Assembly (NCBI RefSeq): GCF_026210795.1
Contig: NC_089429.1
Coordinates: 6,977,001-7,041,000 of the forward strand
Direction: 5' to 3'
Source of the DNA: Rhizophagus irregularis
Lineage: Eukaryota; Glomeromycota; Glomeromycetes; Glomerales; Glomeraceae
DNA: 64,000 nucleotides
Shown: positions 45,880 through 55,800 of the stretch, one piece after another
Layout: each line of letters opens with the position of its first letter
How positions within the stretch are numbered: the first letter of the stretch is position 1
Translations under genes and position numbers: made by a program
Notes under the pieces: model-generated
Seen by the model: the letters and a program-made list of their open reading frames with translations, nothing else
The model's database searches: none
Told to the model about the DNA's origin: nothing

Positions 45880-46925
45880 TTTGTTCGTGGAATGCAATTA
45901 TGAGTTGTAAAATTACAAACTAATGAATAACAATGTCTGGATTTTGACATTTCCGTCACTGAAGTTGCCACTAAATTACTACTTCGATCCCGCGAAAGAT
46001 CTTTTTCTAGATTATTTTCTTTAGATGATTTTTGAGTATCATCTATTATTTCTTCCATATTCTCATAATCATATTCGATCGTTAACTTCTTCATATTCTT
46101 CTTCTCCATCATCATTTCTGCGAAGACGTTTCCCTACTACAGCTTTTGCCCACTCATTGAACGATTATATTTTCATTGACGCAATTGCTATTTTGTCATT
46201 TTCAATTTGACTGTGAGTTGAACTGAGTGGTTTCTCGGTTCCTGTTGAACCACTACTTGATCCCTTTTTTATCTTTTCCCTCAATGACTCGTACAATCTC
46301 AGTATCAGCAGTAATTACATGAGATAATTCAATATATGCCATGTTTTTTATAGTAATTGATTCTACTTCGAGCAGAACGTATATCAATGTCCAAAATAGC
46401 TAGGAAATGAAAGACAAAGAAACGAATAGTCGTAAGAAATTCCAATATATAACGGCTGTGAATAACGATCGTTTGCTTTTAATATTTGTTGTAACTTGAG
46501 CAGCGTTCTTATTAGCGTTGACTATTATTTGAACTAACTAAGCGAAAAGTTACAAATATATCGATAAGAAATTCCACAGCAATTCCACTAGCGCTATAAG
46601 ATATAGGAGTAAAAGAGTCAACAAAACAACAAACTAAATCATGGAATCTGAAAATAATATTGGATTATCAATTTTTTTTTTTATAAATTATTAATAAAAA
46701 ACTTACCGAAAGCGCAACTTTAATTGAAAATAATATAATACTTATCCATTTATCTGACCCATCATTACGTATTTGTCCTAAAAGCCATATCAAGAACACT
46801 GATAATGATAATCTCCTTATAATATTTCCAACTATTATAGTTCCCAGAAGAGCATCACATTGAGTGTACGTAGCTATTTTTAGTGTCAAATAAAGACCGA
46901 AATTTGCTCCCGAACGCAAATTTAA
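45880..46925 (-). pseudogene. Broken multi-pass membrane protein gene
   Basis: Minus strand, 5' to 3': an open exon (about 46925-46707) reads LRSGANFGLYLTLKIATYTQ, then two hydrophobic segments (SVFLIWLL, WISIILFSIKVALS). It ends in a good donor (TCG|GTAAGT), with an acceptor (TTTTCAG) before 46647. Next come SYSASGIAVEFLIDIFVTFR, in another frame VNANKNAAQVTTNIKSKRSL, FTAVIYWNFLRLFVS, and after a stop HVITADTEIVRVIEGKDK. A Ser-rich stretch and NEWAKAVVGKRLRR follow, with an acidic tail to about 45890. At least three frameshifts or stops break the chain. No upstream start exon was found. The role is unknown; several transmembrane helices and a hydrophilic acidic C-tail are visible. Confidence 0.6.
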
Positions 46926-48109
46926 GCAAAATTGAAAAATAATTTTTAGTATATTCGAAGTATTTGTCTGACGAGCTTTGTACAGTACATGTACAGCATT
47001 TCTGATCGATTTAATACTTTAAAGAAATACTTTTTAATATATATCAAATAAAAGACTACTATGATGATGATGAGCATAAAAAATCTCAAAAGTTCTTATT
47101 ACCAGATATTTTTTACTGGAACGGATAGTTGCGAATTAAAATTGACTTAGCTTTTTTCCTAAAAAACGTCAAATAATGACGCGCCTTTAACACATTGGAA
47201 AATTGGTTAGATAATGGGAAAATTGGTTAGACACAAGATTTAGGGTACAAAAAAATTTTTTAGAACTTATATATATTTGACTATTCACTAATAAAAATAC
47301 TGTAAAATATTCACTTATATTTATTTGGCATGAGTGTGAATGGGTCTAGTTTTTTACTATTATTATGATGGCATTAGTAGGAAATAAAATGTAATAAATT
47401 ACACAATTTATATGATTATACAAATAACAATGAATTGTGTGCAAGTGTTATACTGTACAGTATATAAAATATAAGTATTTTTTTTTCAACAGCAGAGGAT
47501 GTAATTTTTTTAATGCTACAATGGAATTTTTTTAAGATAAAAAAAAAGATTTTTTTGTAACAATGTAACAATAAACTACAAATTTCACAGTACTGCAACA
47601 TTTGTTTTGTGTGATAATAAAATTTGCATTTAATAATAATATGTTGTTACCATAATATCTCAAAGAAATTCATTATAGAAATCTATAGTTATAGAAAAAA
47701 AATATCTTTTTAATTAATATGAAAAAAAAATTTTCTAATTATAATGATCTATTGTCATAAAAAAAATTCCCCAAAAAAATTAATTACAAAGATCTATTGT
47801 TACAAAAAATAAATAAATAAGTAATTAATTACTCACTAATTATGTTAGCCTTGATACAACCTAAAAAATATTATTATTATTAATAATAAGAATCGGGAAA
47901 AAAGGCAATTGCCATGGCGCCGCAGTGTCGATCCAAACCTACTAAATGGTGAAAGAATGCATTTGGGAAAAAAAAATTCGGTTTGAAAAAAAGCCAAACC
48001 AAAAAAGGAAAAGGGGAAAAATTTTTCGTATTGGAGAAAAAGCCAACCGAAAAAAAACCAAAAAAAAATAAAAATAAAAAAATTCGAAAAATAAAGACGA
48101 AAAAAAAAA
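46926..48109. other. No convincing gene
   Basis: AT-rich. Frames at 47416-47601 and 47880-48125 (minus) are I/F/K-rich chance frames; the latter only reads the A-rich repeat. Confidence 0.4.
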
Positions 48110-48790
48110 TTTGGGGTAGGGACAAAGAGAAAAGTCGGATTGAAAAAAGAAACCGAAAGTAAAAATAAAAAAAAAATAAATAAAAATTTAGGGAAAAGAA
48201 AAGGATAAAGAAAGAAATCGGTTTAAAAAAGGGAAATTTTCAAAAAAAAATGAACCCGAAAAAAAAATAAGTACCGAAAAAAAGACAATAATTCGATCCA
48301 AAAGACCAAAAAAAAAAAAAAAATTCAAAAAAATAAATTAATAAGGGTATCACCAGTGGTGACGGTCACCAGTGGTGGATTTATGATGTAATGCCAGTCA
48401 GTGTTTTATTAAATTTTAATTCAGGCCAGAAGTGCATCTTAATGCTGGTATGGTGACAATCACCGCTGGTGAGCTTTAGCAATTTTCAATTAATAATACA
48501 TTAATACGGTCCAAAAAAAAGACCGAAAAAATAATATAAAAAAAAATCAGTCTTAAAAGACCGAAACAATGGGATTATATATGGAGAAAAGAGGAATCGA
48601 AAAAAAGAAAAAACCGAAAGTAAAAGATCGGTTCAAGAAAAAAAAATGAAAATTAAAAAAAAAAGAGAACTGAAAAAATTTAGAAAAAAAACAGAATATT
48701 TGAAAATTCCGATTAAATTTCATTAACCGGAATTGGATTAGGCTTGCCGATCAAGCGGGTCTTAACTATAAAGAATACGGGTAAATTAAG
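48110..48790 (-). repeat. Dispersed repeat, minus-orientation copy (partner 13650-14160)
   Basis: The reverse complement aligns with 13650-14160 through the words listed there. The A-rich tract has GACCGAAA, AACCGAAAG and CCGAAAAAAA words recurring at 20-60 bp. This copy is interrupted by the small TIR element at 48350-48472. Confidence 0.65.
48350..48472. mobile_element. 123-bp TIR element inside the dispersed repeat
   Basis: Left end TCACCAGTGGTGACGGTCAC (then CA) and right end reading TCACCAGCGGTGATTGTCAC in reverse complement are ~22-bp inverted repeats with three mismatches. The left end also has a direct repeat CACCAGTGGTG. The element separates sequences that are contiguous in the 13650-14160 copy. 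Confidence 0.65.
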
Positions 48791-49448
48791 GCTAATCTTA
48801 CACGAATTTTTTTATCATGAAAAAAAATATAATTTAAAAAAAAAATTAAAGGAATAAAAAATGAATGAAAAATGAAATTAATTGTTAGGATTAAAAGACA
48901 AATCCATTTTTAGATATTCAATTTAGAGTAATTAAAATAGTAAAAGGAAGTACTAATAATAAAGAAGTATTGTTTTAATTTTATTTTATTTTTATTTTTA
49001 AAACCACGTGAACTAGATTACAGAAAGATAGACAAGAACAAAAGATGAAACAAATGTCGAACGCTATCTGATACTAAGCTATAATCAAACCGCCCGAGGA
49101 CAGCGCCACTCTGGTACTTTTGACAAATCCGGGGGAGTCCCTAACACGACATCACATCCCTAATAACCAAAGTAAAGGCTTTTGAACAATCGAAACAAAA
49201 AAAAGAAACGATCCGTATTTTTCTTTCAGTCATTAAAGACCGCCACCTGTAAATACTGTAATAGGTGGAATGGTTCACACTATTCTAATTGTTGTACGTT
49301 GGTATAAAATTTTGTACGTGTGGGTTACCCAAAAAAAAGATGTAATAAATTACAAGTCAATAGTAAGAATGTGGCAGAAATAATGTAAATCTATAACTAT
49401 CAGCGTGCCACTAAAACAAAAAAATAAGCTGATAGTGGTAACCGAATG
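48791..49448. other. 3' flank of element copy 2
   Basis: No open frame. Positions 49205-49280 match 19285-19360 (GATCCGTATTTTTCTTTC, CGCCACC, ATACTGT, GGAATG then TTCACACTATTCTAA). The homology between the two element copies therefore extends past the coding part, and the element must include this stretch. Confidence 0.5.
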
Positions 49449-49451
49449 GGG

Positions 49452-50395
49452 TTAAGGTGAAGCGAAGACTTTAGAGTCTTCAGGAGACGGAATATCTAGT
49501 CTCAATTTATTGACCTCAGTGTTGTGCCTATCTGTATTTGTAGTTGGGATAGGAGGACGTTTGTGTAGTCTGAGCTCAAGTTGTTTTGTATCATCTGATG
49601 TGTGTCCTTTGTAACGGTAATGGGGTCCATTGTCATCTATGACTGAAAAGTAGTCGATTTTGAAAAAACCTAATTCACGCTCCAATTGGAGCAACTGTTT
49701 GTTAGTTTTGTAAACATTTTTTCCTTGTGTAATTCTGTTCTGTAGAACGGAACGGCGGTCAGTTAAAGGGGTGATTTTCTTGTGAAAATGATCTTGAAAT
49801 TTAGTAAGATCTTTGGTCATATCTTCACGATATTCTATACGGTTGAAGGAGGTACCCCAGAGCTTAGCTCTAGTAGAAAGTTCTTCTTCACGAAGGAGAT
49901 GTTCTTTTTCTTGTCATTCGGCTGATTCATGAGCCTTTTTACGGTTTCTAATAACTTTTAACCACTCCGTACTGCCTGGAGCATGTTGTTGACCTTTGAG
50001 AGTTGCCTGTCTTTTAGATATATAGACAGGTTCATCGGTTACGTAAGGGAAGAGGTCGTTAGGAATCCAGATGCCCAACGTCTCATGCCACGTATTCTCT
50101 TCTTTGAGGAGAATGGGTTGTGAGGTGGTGGCAGGTGAATGAGTATTTGAAGTACTAATTGAATCATTCCCTCGATATGATCGAAGCGCTTGGTCAAAAG
50201 CGAGGTTCAGAGCGGCTATTGCGCCTAAAGGTCTGAGTGATGCAGGGGGTATAGGAAAATTGTAATGTTCCTCATCTCTGAGCACTAGTCTTTTATGATG
50301 TTTTAAATGTTGTATAGGTTTATTAATATATTGTGAAGGTAAAAATAAGAAACGGTGTTGTCTAGCACGGTGAAGCTTTTCGTCAAGAGTATTCA
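49452..50395 (-). pseudogene. Downstream half of the unrecognised element protein (copy 2)
   Basis: One frame of about 315 codons, interrupted only by a TGA at 49914-49916. It begins in the overlap with the upstream frame (VNTLDEKLHRARQHRFLFLP; no ATG at that place). It contains SQYINKPIQHLKHHKRL, ALNLAFDQALRSYRG, a Ser/Thr-rich linker and WHETLGIWIPNDLFPY. After the TGA it continues QEKEHLLREEELSTRAKLWG, TSFNRIEYRED, a coiled-coil-like stretch and SDDTKQLELRLHKRPPIP near the end. Copy 1 (19490-20310) has the same pieces, including GTSVKRLDTR and SDDTKELELRPNKR. The upstream frame and this one overlap by at least 15 codons, which could be a recent frameshift mutation or a programmed shift. 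Function is unknown. Confidence 0.6.
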
Positions 50396-51340
50396 CGCGT
50401 CTATGAGTTTTTTGGTTGTTACCACGATTGTAGAAAACAGATCTACATGCCCGTTGAAAGCGGGATTTTGTTTTTTACTCCTTTTACTACTATCGGAGTG
50501 GTGTGAGCGGAAATTATCCAATCGTTTTCGGTACATACGACGATCGTCGTATGTGGAAGGATATTTATGTCTATTAGCTAAATATGAAACATCGTAGGAA
50601 ATTCCAAGGCGATTTGAATAAATGTGTTTTTTGATACGACGTTGCCATTGATTATGAATAAGGGTTGCATGGAAACGTTTGTTGTTGATAGTGTTATTAT
50701 TCGATATCGGCGTGTGTTTCTTGATATTATGAAAAATATCTAAATTTTTATGATGAGAAACACAAGCTCGTCTATTATGAGACATGATGTAAGGGGAGGG
50801 GACACAACACAACTGTGTGTGTTCAGTTCCAAAATTATAAGTGGTAAAAAAATTACATGGTATAAAAATACCAAAGTGAAAACGATAACGTTTATAGGAG
50901 AAATTAAAGAAAGTTTTTGTGCGGGAATTTCTTTGTGTGACACTGTCAGCACGTGATTTGATAACGAAGTATCTATCGAGTAATTTAGAACGAATAAGAT
51001 TAAAATATCTCTTTTGAATGGAGCGTGGGATGACTTTTTGATGAGAAAAAAAATGTTGTAACATCTTACTAATCTGATATTTCAGATTAGGAAAGCCACA
51101 GGTGGAAGAGTAGCTAATAGGGGTTGAGTTCATGTGATAATCATTTGTGTGTATTTTAAGATGAATATCATTGGTGTTTGTTGAAAAATCAGCTAACTCA
51201 AAAAAGAAACTTTTTGATCTTCTGATTTCGTAAATCTTGTTACATCCAGCCCGATTGGGTCTAGTCACGTGAAATTTATGGAATGAGACGTCGAAAGAAA
51301 ATTTTCCCAAGGGGATAGGTTTTTGAAAAGTAAAAACCAT
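50393..51340 (-). CDS. Upstream half of an unrecognised basic protein (element copy 2)
   Basis: A 315-residue open frame from ATG at 51340. It is rich in R, K, H, N, S, F and Y. Landmarks shared with copy 1 are RPNRAGCNKIYEIRR, FFFELADF, SIQKRYFNLIRSKLLDRY, FNFSYKRYRFHFGIFIPC, SHNRRACVSHHKNL, YSNRLGISYDVS and RRMYRKRLDNF. The high positive charge and aromatic content suggest nucleic-acid binding, but no known domain (reverse transcriptase, transposase, integrase) was seen. It is followed in a -1/+2 related frame by 49452-50395. The base composition is noticeably less AT-rich than in the flanks, pointing to mobile or foreign origin. A 5' leader with AGAAGCCACCCAGTGG lies at about 51420-51460. 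Copy 1 of the same protein at 19.5-21.2 kb is heavily decayed. Confidence 0.6.
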   Translation of the reverse strand: MVFTFQKPIPLGKFSFDVSFHKFHVTRPNRAGCNKIYEIRRSKSFFFELADFSTNTNDIHLKIHTNDYHMNSTPISYSSTCGFPNLKYQISKMLQHFFSHQKVIPRSIQKRYFNLIRSKLLDRYFVIKSRADSVTQRNSRTKTFFNFSYKRYRFHFGIFIPCNFFTTYNFGTEHTQLCCVPSPYIMSHNRRACVSHHKNLDIFHNIKKHTPISNNNTINNKRFHATLIHNQWQRRIKKHIYSNRLGISYDVSYLANRHKYPSTYDDRRMYRKRLDNFRSHHSDSSKRSKKQNPAFNGHVDLFSTIVVTTKKLIDA

Positions 51341-51624
51341 ATTTTAATATGTTTTGTAAAAATAAGGTAAAGTATAATAAAAACTTCTTTCAGAGGTCGG
51401 GTAATAAGGAGAAGAACCTTTCCATAAGAAGCCACCCAGTGGTCTTCTTTCTTCTCGAACGTTGAAAACGTAAAAGGCGTGTAAATAAGAAAACAGTATT
51501 TAACTGCGGATTTCTATGTGAAAAAATGGAAAGGGGAAAGAGTTTTTTTTTCGATTTTCTGAGAAGTATTGTTTTAATAATAATCGAAGATTATACAATA
51601 AATTATCCTTTTTAGTCACATGTT

Positions 51625-52253
51625 TAGTTGCCGATCCGTCTAAATCGGCACTGTTTTTTGGGGGTTAATTAAAGGTTAAATTTAGCACAATTGTGAGAAA
51701 ACTACATAATACTAGAGAAGGGAATAACTCATTATATATAATAAAAATCATACGATATATGTAAAAAAACCCAAGGAAAATAATATGCTAAAATAATTAT
51801 ACTTTTATTATTGAAAAAACAACTTTACATTTCACGCGCGTCAGTGTCCACTTTTCATGCGAATTTTGATAACTTCTTATTATATTATTATATTTAAATA
51901 TCAACATAGTAATAATCAACCAACTCCAAATTACTAAAAAAAAATATTTATTAATTATTTAATTGTCAATTCGTTTAAGATTGGCACAATTTTTACTTTT
52001 TTAGCATTATGTGTTCGGGGCGAAATTTAACGAAAATTGCATAGTTGACAATAAATTCACTAATACTAAAACTGTGATAACTCAATATTTTTAATAATAT
52101 ATGTAAAAAAAACCAAGGAAAAAAAATATGTTAAAATAATTATAACTTTACTATGAAAAAAAAAATGACTGTACATTGTACGCGCATCAGATTTCACTCG
52201 CTATATGTATTTTATACAAATGATAGTGCCGTTATAGACGGATCGGCAATTAA
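51625..52253. mobile_element. Rearranged pair of elements related to 17806-18404
   Basis: Left-end words TAGTTGCCGATCCGTC then TAAATCGGCACTG occur at 51625. A second, more diverged left end (AATTGTCAATTCGTTTAAGA then TTGGCACAAT) is at 51961-51990. The only right end is at 52222-52253. Internal blocks (AACCCAAGGAAAATAATATG, then TAAAATAATTATA and ACGCGCGTCAG) are present in both halves. So a truncated and a complete copy lie head to tail, or one element duplicated internally. Confidence 0.7.
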
Positions 52254-53000
52254 ATAAAAATTTCCCTAATAAAAATCAATCAATTGATATGTTAGGTATA
52301 GTTTTGAAATAAAAATATTATAAAATATATTATATGTTTTTTCTTTAAAATTCTTTTTTCGTGTAACCGTCCTTTTAACAATAATTAAAAATCACATATA
52401 CTTTAATTAATCTTGCATTCATCGAACATAAAGGCTAACATTTTTTCCTAACTGTTTCATGACTATAAATTAGATGGACGTTTAGTTCTGATAATATTTA
52501 TAAATTATTTTTAAATTTTATCCGTATAATTATTTCCATAATTAGAGATTGAATATACAACTTTTATGGAAATGATAAAAAACAAAGTTCAATTTTTATA
52601 ACTCTAAAATTAGTACCTACAAAGAAAATTTTATAATTAAAACGTTTTGTTAATTTATTTCCATTGCTAAAGAAAAGAATAAATATTTTGTCAATCAATC
52701 CGTTACGAAATTAAAAGTCCCGTGATAATTATCACAACAAAATCTATTTTTAAAATTGGATCGACAACAATTGTCGGAATTCTAGAAATGCAACTATTAT
52801 TCCGTTTCATATATGTTTGTTTTTTTTTTAAGTTAAAAATTTTCGATTTCGATCGTTTCATATATGTGATACCGATTATCTGCATAACACAAATAATAAT
52901 TAAAAAAGAATATAAATAAAAAAAAACAAAGTTTTTATATTTGTATTATAACTTTTCTAGAATGAAAAAATTTTTTAATTGTTTAAATTATACAAATTAA
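52254..53000. other. No gene seen
   Basis: AT-rich flank upstream of the secreted-protein gene. Frames at 52703-52885 and 52722-52919 are overlapping mirror frames without domain. Confidence 0.4.
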
Positions 53001-53009
53001 TCAAAAATA

Positions 53010-53075
53010 ACGCGCTGAAACTTTGAAGGGGAAAATTTAGGGTTCTACATACTAAATACGCGCCGGAACTTAGAA
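53010..53075 (+). promoter_or_regulatory. Direct repeat in the promoter of the secreted-protein gene
   Basis: ACGCGCTGAAACTTTGAA (53010-53027) and ACGCGCCGGAACTTAGAA (53058-53075) lie 48 bp apart, about 200-270 bp before the start codon. CG-containing words are rare in this AT-rich flank, so a shared binding site is plausible. A TATTTAAAT word at about 53147 could be the TATA element. Confidence 0.35.
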
Positions 53076-53276
53076 AGAAAGAAATTCTTGAGCACTACAC
53101 AATGCAAACAAATCGAATTGGCTAACAGATTGTCTTCTGAAAAGATATTTAAATCCCTAAAAATTTCTGACTTTGAAGATTCACTGATCTCTATCTTAAA
53201 AATAAAAAATAAAGAATTCAATATCTAATACGATAAAAAAAACTTTCAACGAAAAATATTTGTTACTAATCTTATA

Positions 53277-53840
53277 ATGGTTCAATCCAAAATCTCTGGT
53301 GCTATCAACTTCGTTCTTGTCTTCACGCTTTTGATTGGACTCTTTGGACGAGTTTCAGCTCATGGTATTCTTCTTAGCCCTACCCCCAGACTTCTATATG
53401 GTCAAAATGCTACCGATGTAATCGCTAAGGTTTCCAACCCAACCAAGGAATTTCCCTGTGGTATTGCCGGTGATAGTCCAGGTCCAGTTACAACATACAA
53501 GCCTGGTGAGAAAATTTTAATCGCCTATAATAGAACTATTACTCATGGTGGAGATTGTTTAATGCAAATATCTCGATATGGTGATAAATATGATAAAGAT
53601 TTCAAGACTTTCGAGAACTTAGGCCCATGTGGTATGGAAAAAGGCTTATTCACTGCATTTGTTGAAGTACCATACGATGAATGCGATAACGAAGATTGTG
53701 TAATGAGATTCAGATGGGATGATGACGCTGGAAACAATTACTTGTATTGCGTCAATGTTAGAATTAAGAAATATCCTGATTGCTGGGATTCAAAGAGAAG
53801 AAGATCCATCGGTACAACTAGAAGAGCTTTAAAAAATTAA
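53277..53840 (+). CDS. Secreted LPMO-like protein with N-terminal histidine
   Basis: 187 residues, intronless, with an A at -3 of the start. Residues 1-28 form a signal peptide (hydrophobic core INFVLVFTLLIGLFG, cleavage after VSA), leaving His29 as the first residue of HGILLSPTPR. An N-terminal His followed by G and an SPxPR-type motif is the hallmark of copper lytic polysaccharide monooxygenases and related histidine-brace proteins. A second candidate brace histidine is His90 in NRTITHGGDC, and Tyr155/Tyr157 (NNYLYC) could be axial. Seven cysteines (61, 94, 118, 136, 141, 158, 169) and N-glycosylation sites at Asn44 and Asn85 fit secretion. The tail is basic (KRRRSIGTTRRALKN) and there is no membrane anchor. 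It could oxidise chitin or another wall glycan, or it could be a non-catalytic copper-binding relative. Codon use is less AT-biased than in the flanks, consistent with an actively used gene. Confidence 0.7.
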   Translation: MVQSKISGAINFVLVFTLLIGLFGRVSAHGILLSPTPRLLYGQNATDVIAKVSNPTKEFPCGIAGDSPGPVTTYKPGEKILIAYNRTITHGGDCLMQISRYGDKYDKDFKTFENLGPCGMEKGLFTAFVEVPYDECDNEDCVMRFRWDDDAGNNYLYCVNVRIKKYPDCWDSKRRRSIGTTRRALKN

Positions 53841-53866
53841 TAATTTTACGTTTTTATTATTTATTT

Positions 53867-53888
53867 TATATATATATATATATATACG
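53867..53888. repeat. TA microsatellite in the 3' flank
   Basis: About ten TA dinucleotides within 50 bp after the stop codon of the secreted-protein gene. Confidence 0.8.
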
Positions 53889-54559
53889 TATAAAATGTGC
53901 ATTTATAAATTTTTTATTTAAATTACAAATAAGTGTGATGGTTTTACTTATCCTTAATTTTACATTTTTATTAATAATTCTTATAATTTTTTATTTTTAA
54001 TTGAGAAACCTTAGATTAATATAATACTATAAAAGCAATTTTTTTTATTTGTTGTTTGTTAAGGTTTAGGTTGTTTAAAAGATTTATCTTTCTTATTTTT
54101 CTTATTTCGGTTTCTATAAATTGATTCGGTGATAGAATAATCGCTGGTGGTAATTTTCAAAAAAAAAAAAAATTGTTTTTATAAATAGTTTATTATTTAT
54201 TTCATATTTCATGTATTTTATTAATCTAATAAATTGTTCTATTTTAATGATTTTATAAATCTTACTCGCAACATAAATGATAATGCAAAATTAAACTTCA
54301 AATCTAGTTCTAGAGATCCTTAAATAATGAAATATAATCGAAAATTTGCAACGCAGCACAAACTATGATCACGAATTTAATTTTATAGCGTACTATTTAA
54401 TATTTATGATAAATTTAATGATGCATTTTTTGAAACCGGGGAACCGATCAACTAAAAAAATTGAAATTCAAATTTCTTGATCTTTTAGCATAAACCGTTT
54501 ATTATTGATATAACCTCACTCCACGCTTGATATATTAACGTGTGCCAAAGTTCCGAAAT
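53889..54559. other. No gene seen
   Basis: AT-rich sequence between the secreted-protein gene and the next decayed coding fragment. Confidence 0.4.
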
Positions 54560-54890
54560 CAGTATTGATTGACGATTTTGTAAAAGATGATTTTCTTATT
54601 AAATTTATCTTCTTCATTAATTCGTTCAAAGATTTTTTCATCTTTATCACTTGAATCCCAAATCTTAGTACCATTGATCAAACATTTCTTTTAAATATTT
54701 TGTAATAGGTCTTTTAACGGAATTGTATCTATATTTTGTTTAACTATATCTTTTACTAATTGAAGTACTTTATTATTATGTGTTTCATTGTTTTACCGTC
54801 TGCAATGACTTGCATATCGTTAACGGCGTAAACTTGAGTTTATTTTAGAAATTGATTATCGTACCATCATCATAATCAGTTAATACATGT
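54560..54890 (-). pseudogene. Unidentified decayed coding fragment
   Basis: Minus-strand reading has low-bias protein-like text: THNNKVLQLVKDIVKQNIDT, IPLKDLLQNI, a stop, then NGTKIWDSSDKDEKIFERIN and EEDKFNKKII in one frame. The fragment is preceded in another frame by QVIADGKT-like text. No family was recognised. Confidence 0.4.
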
Positions 54891-54994
54891 TATACAGTAT
54901 TACTTATATGTATATTATATCATATATATCACATTATTACAAATAAATATTATTTAATTATCTAATTACAAGTTATTAATTATTATTACTCATA

Positions 54995-55052
54995 TTACTC
55001 ATTACGTTTATTTCCGATCTTTTCATCAGGTGTTGGATGTTTAACGTAACGT
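54995..55052 (-). other. Possible terminal exon of the third microexon array
   Basis: After a TTTCTTTAG acceptor, one frame reads RYVKHPTPDEKIGNKRNE and then TAA at 54997-54995. A second frame is also open for 24 codons (VTLNIQHLMKRSEINVMSNM...). It lies directly downstream of the cassette array on the same strand, where a last exon would be expected. Confidence 0.35.
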
Positions 55053-55059
55053 CTAAAGA

Positions 55060-55800
55060 AAGAACGACGGAAACGTTAGGGACTATTTAGTTAAAAATAT
55101 ATTAAAATTGCTGTGTTCCTACAAAAGTCCTAGATCCAAACAAAAGAAAAATTTCTGAATTTCCACTGAAATTCACGTCCCAGATCTGACTAAAATGAAA
55201 AAGATGAAATATTAGATTCGTTAAATTAAAAGATTAAAAAAAATATCTTCCGGTTTCTCACCAAGAAAAATCTTCGATTTCTTACTCGTCTAAAAAAAAA
55301 AGAATGAATGAAACGTTAGAAACATTTCGTTAAATAAAAAAATTAAAAAATTTATTCGTTTTTCCCGTTTTCCCACCGAAATCCACATTCTAAACCGTCT
55401 GAAAAAAAGAAAATTTCCGAATTTTATAAGTTCAGGCCTATTTAAAAAAAAAAAGAATAAAATTTTGAATATTAAAATGCATTTCGGTAGAATAAATAGA
55501 CCAAAACAGAGAAAGAAACTTTAATACCGAAAGTGAAGTTCCGTACATCCAAAGATCTTGCTGTCTAAGAAAAAAAGAAAAGAGCAAAACGTTAGTAAGC
55601 GTTTCATTAAAGAAATTTTTAAAGAAAATTTCTGGAATCCCTACCGAAATCCTGCGCGTCCAAGTACTTGACTGCTTATAAAAAAAGAGAGAAAATCAAA
55701 AAGTTAGCAAAATGTTTCGCTAAAAGAAAGAAATTACATTTTTTTTTCAGAAGCCCTTACCGAAAAAAAAGAAAAAAATTGAAACGCTAGAAACATTTCG
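55060..55800 (-). repeat. Third microexon-like array
   Basis: At least five units on the minus strand. Acceptor-like TTTTTAG/TTTCAG/CTTAG/TATAAG is followed by a block ending in GATTTCG, CTTTCG or TTTCTTG and then GTAGGG, GTGGGA, GTATTA or GTGAGA. Block ends lie near 55650, 55533, 55372, 55261 and 55169 on the plus strand (CTACCGAAAT, ATACCGAAAG, CCACCGAAAT, TCACCAAGAA, CCACTGAAAT). Blocks are about 22-37 nt. Spacers contain repeated AAACGTTAG/AAACATTTCGTT words. It is a more decayed relative in layout, not in sequence, of the 1-2810 array. Confidence 0.55.

Noticed and set aside
47880-48125. 81-codon minus-strand frame rich in Phe
   Set aside because: It reads the A-rich dispersed repeat and has low-complexity F/N content.
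50355-50597. Plus-strand frame of 80 codons in element copy 2
   Set aside because: Opposite-strand shadow of the conserved minus-strand protein.
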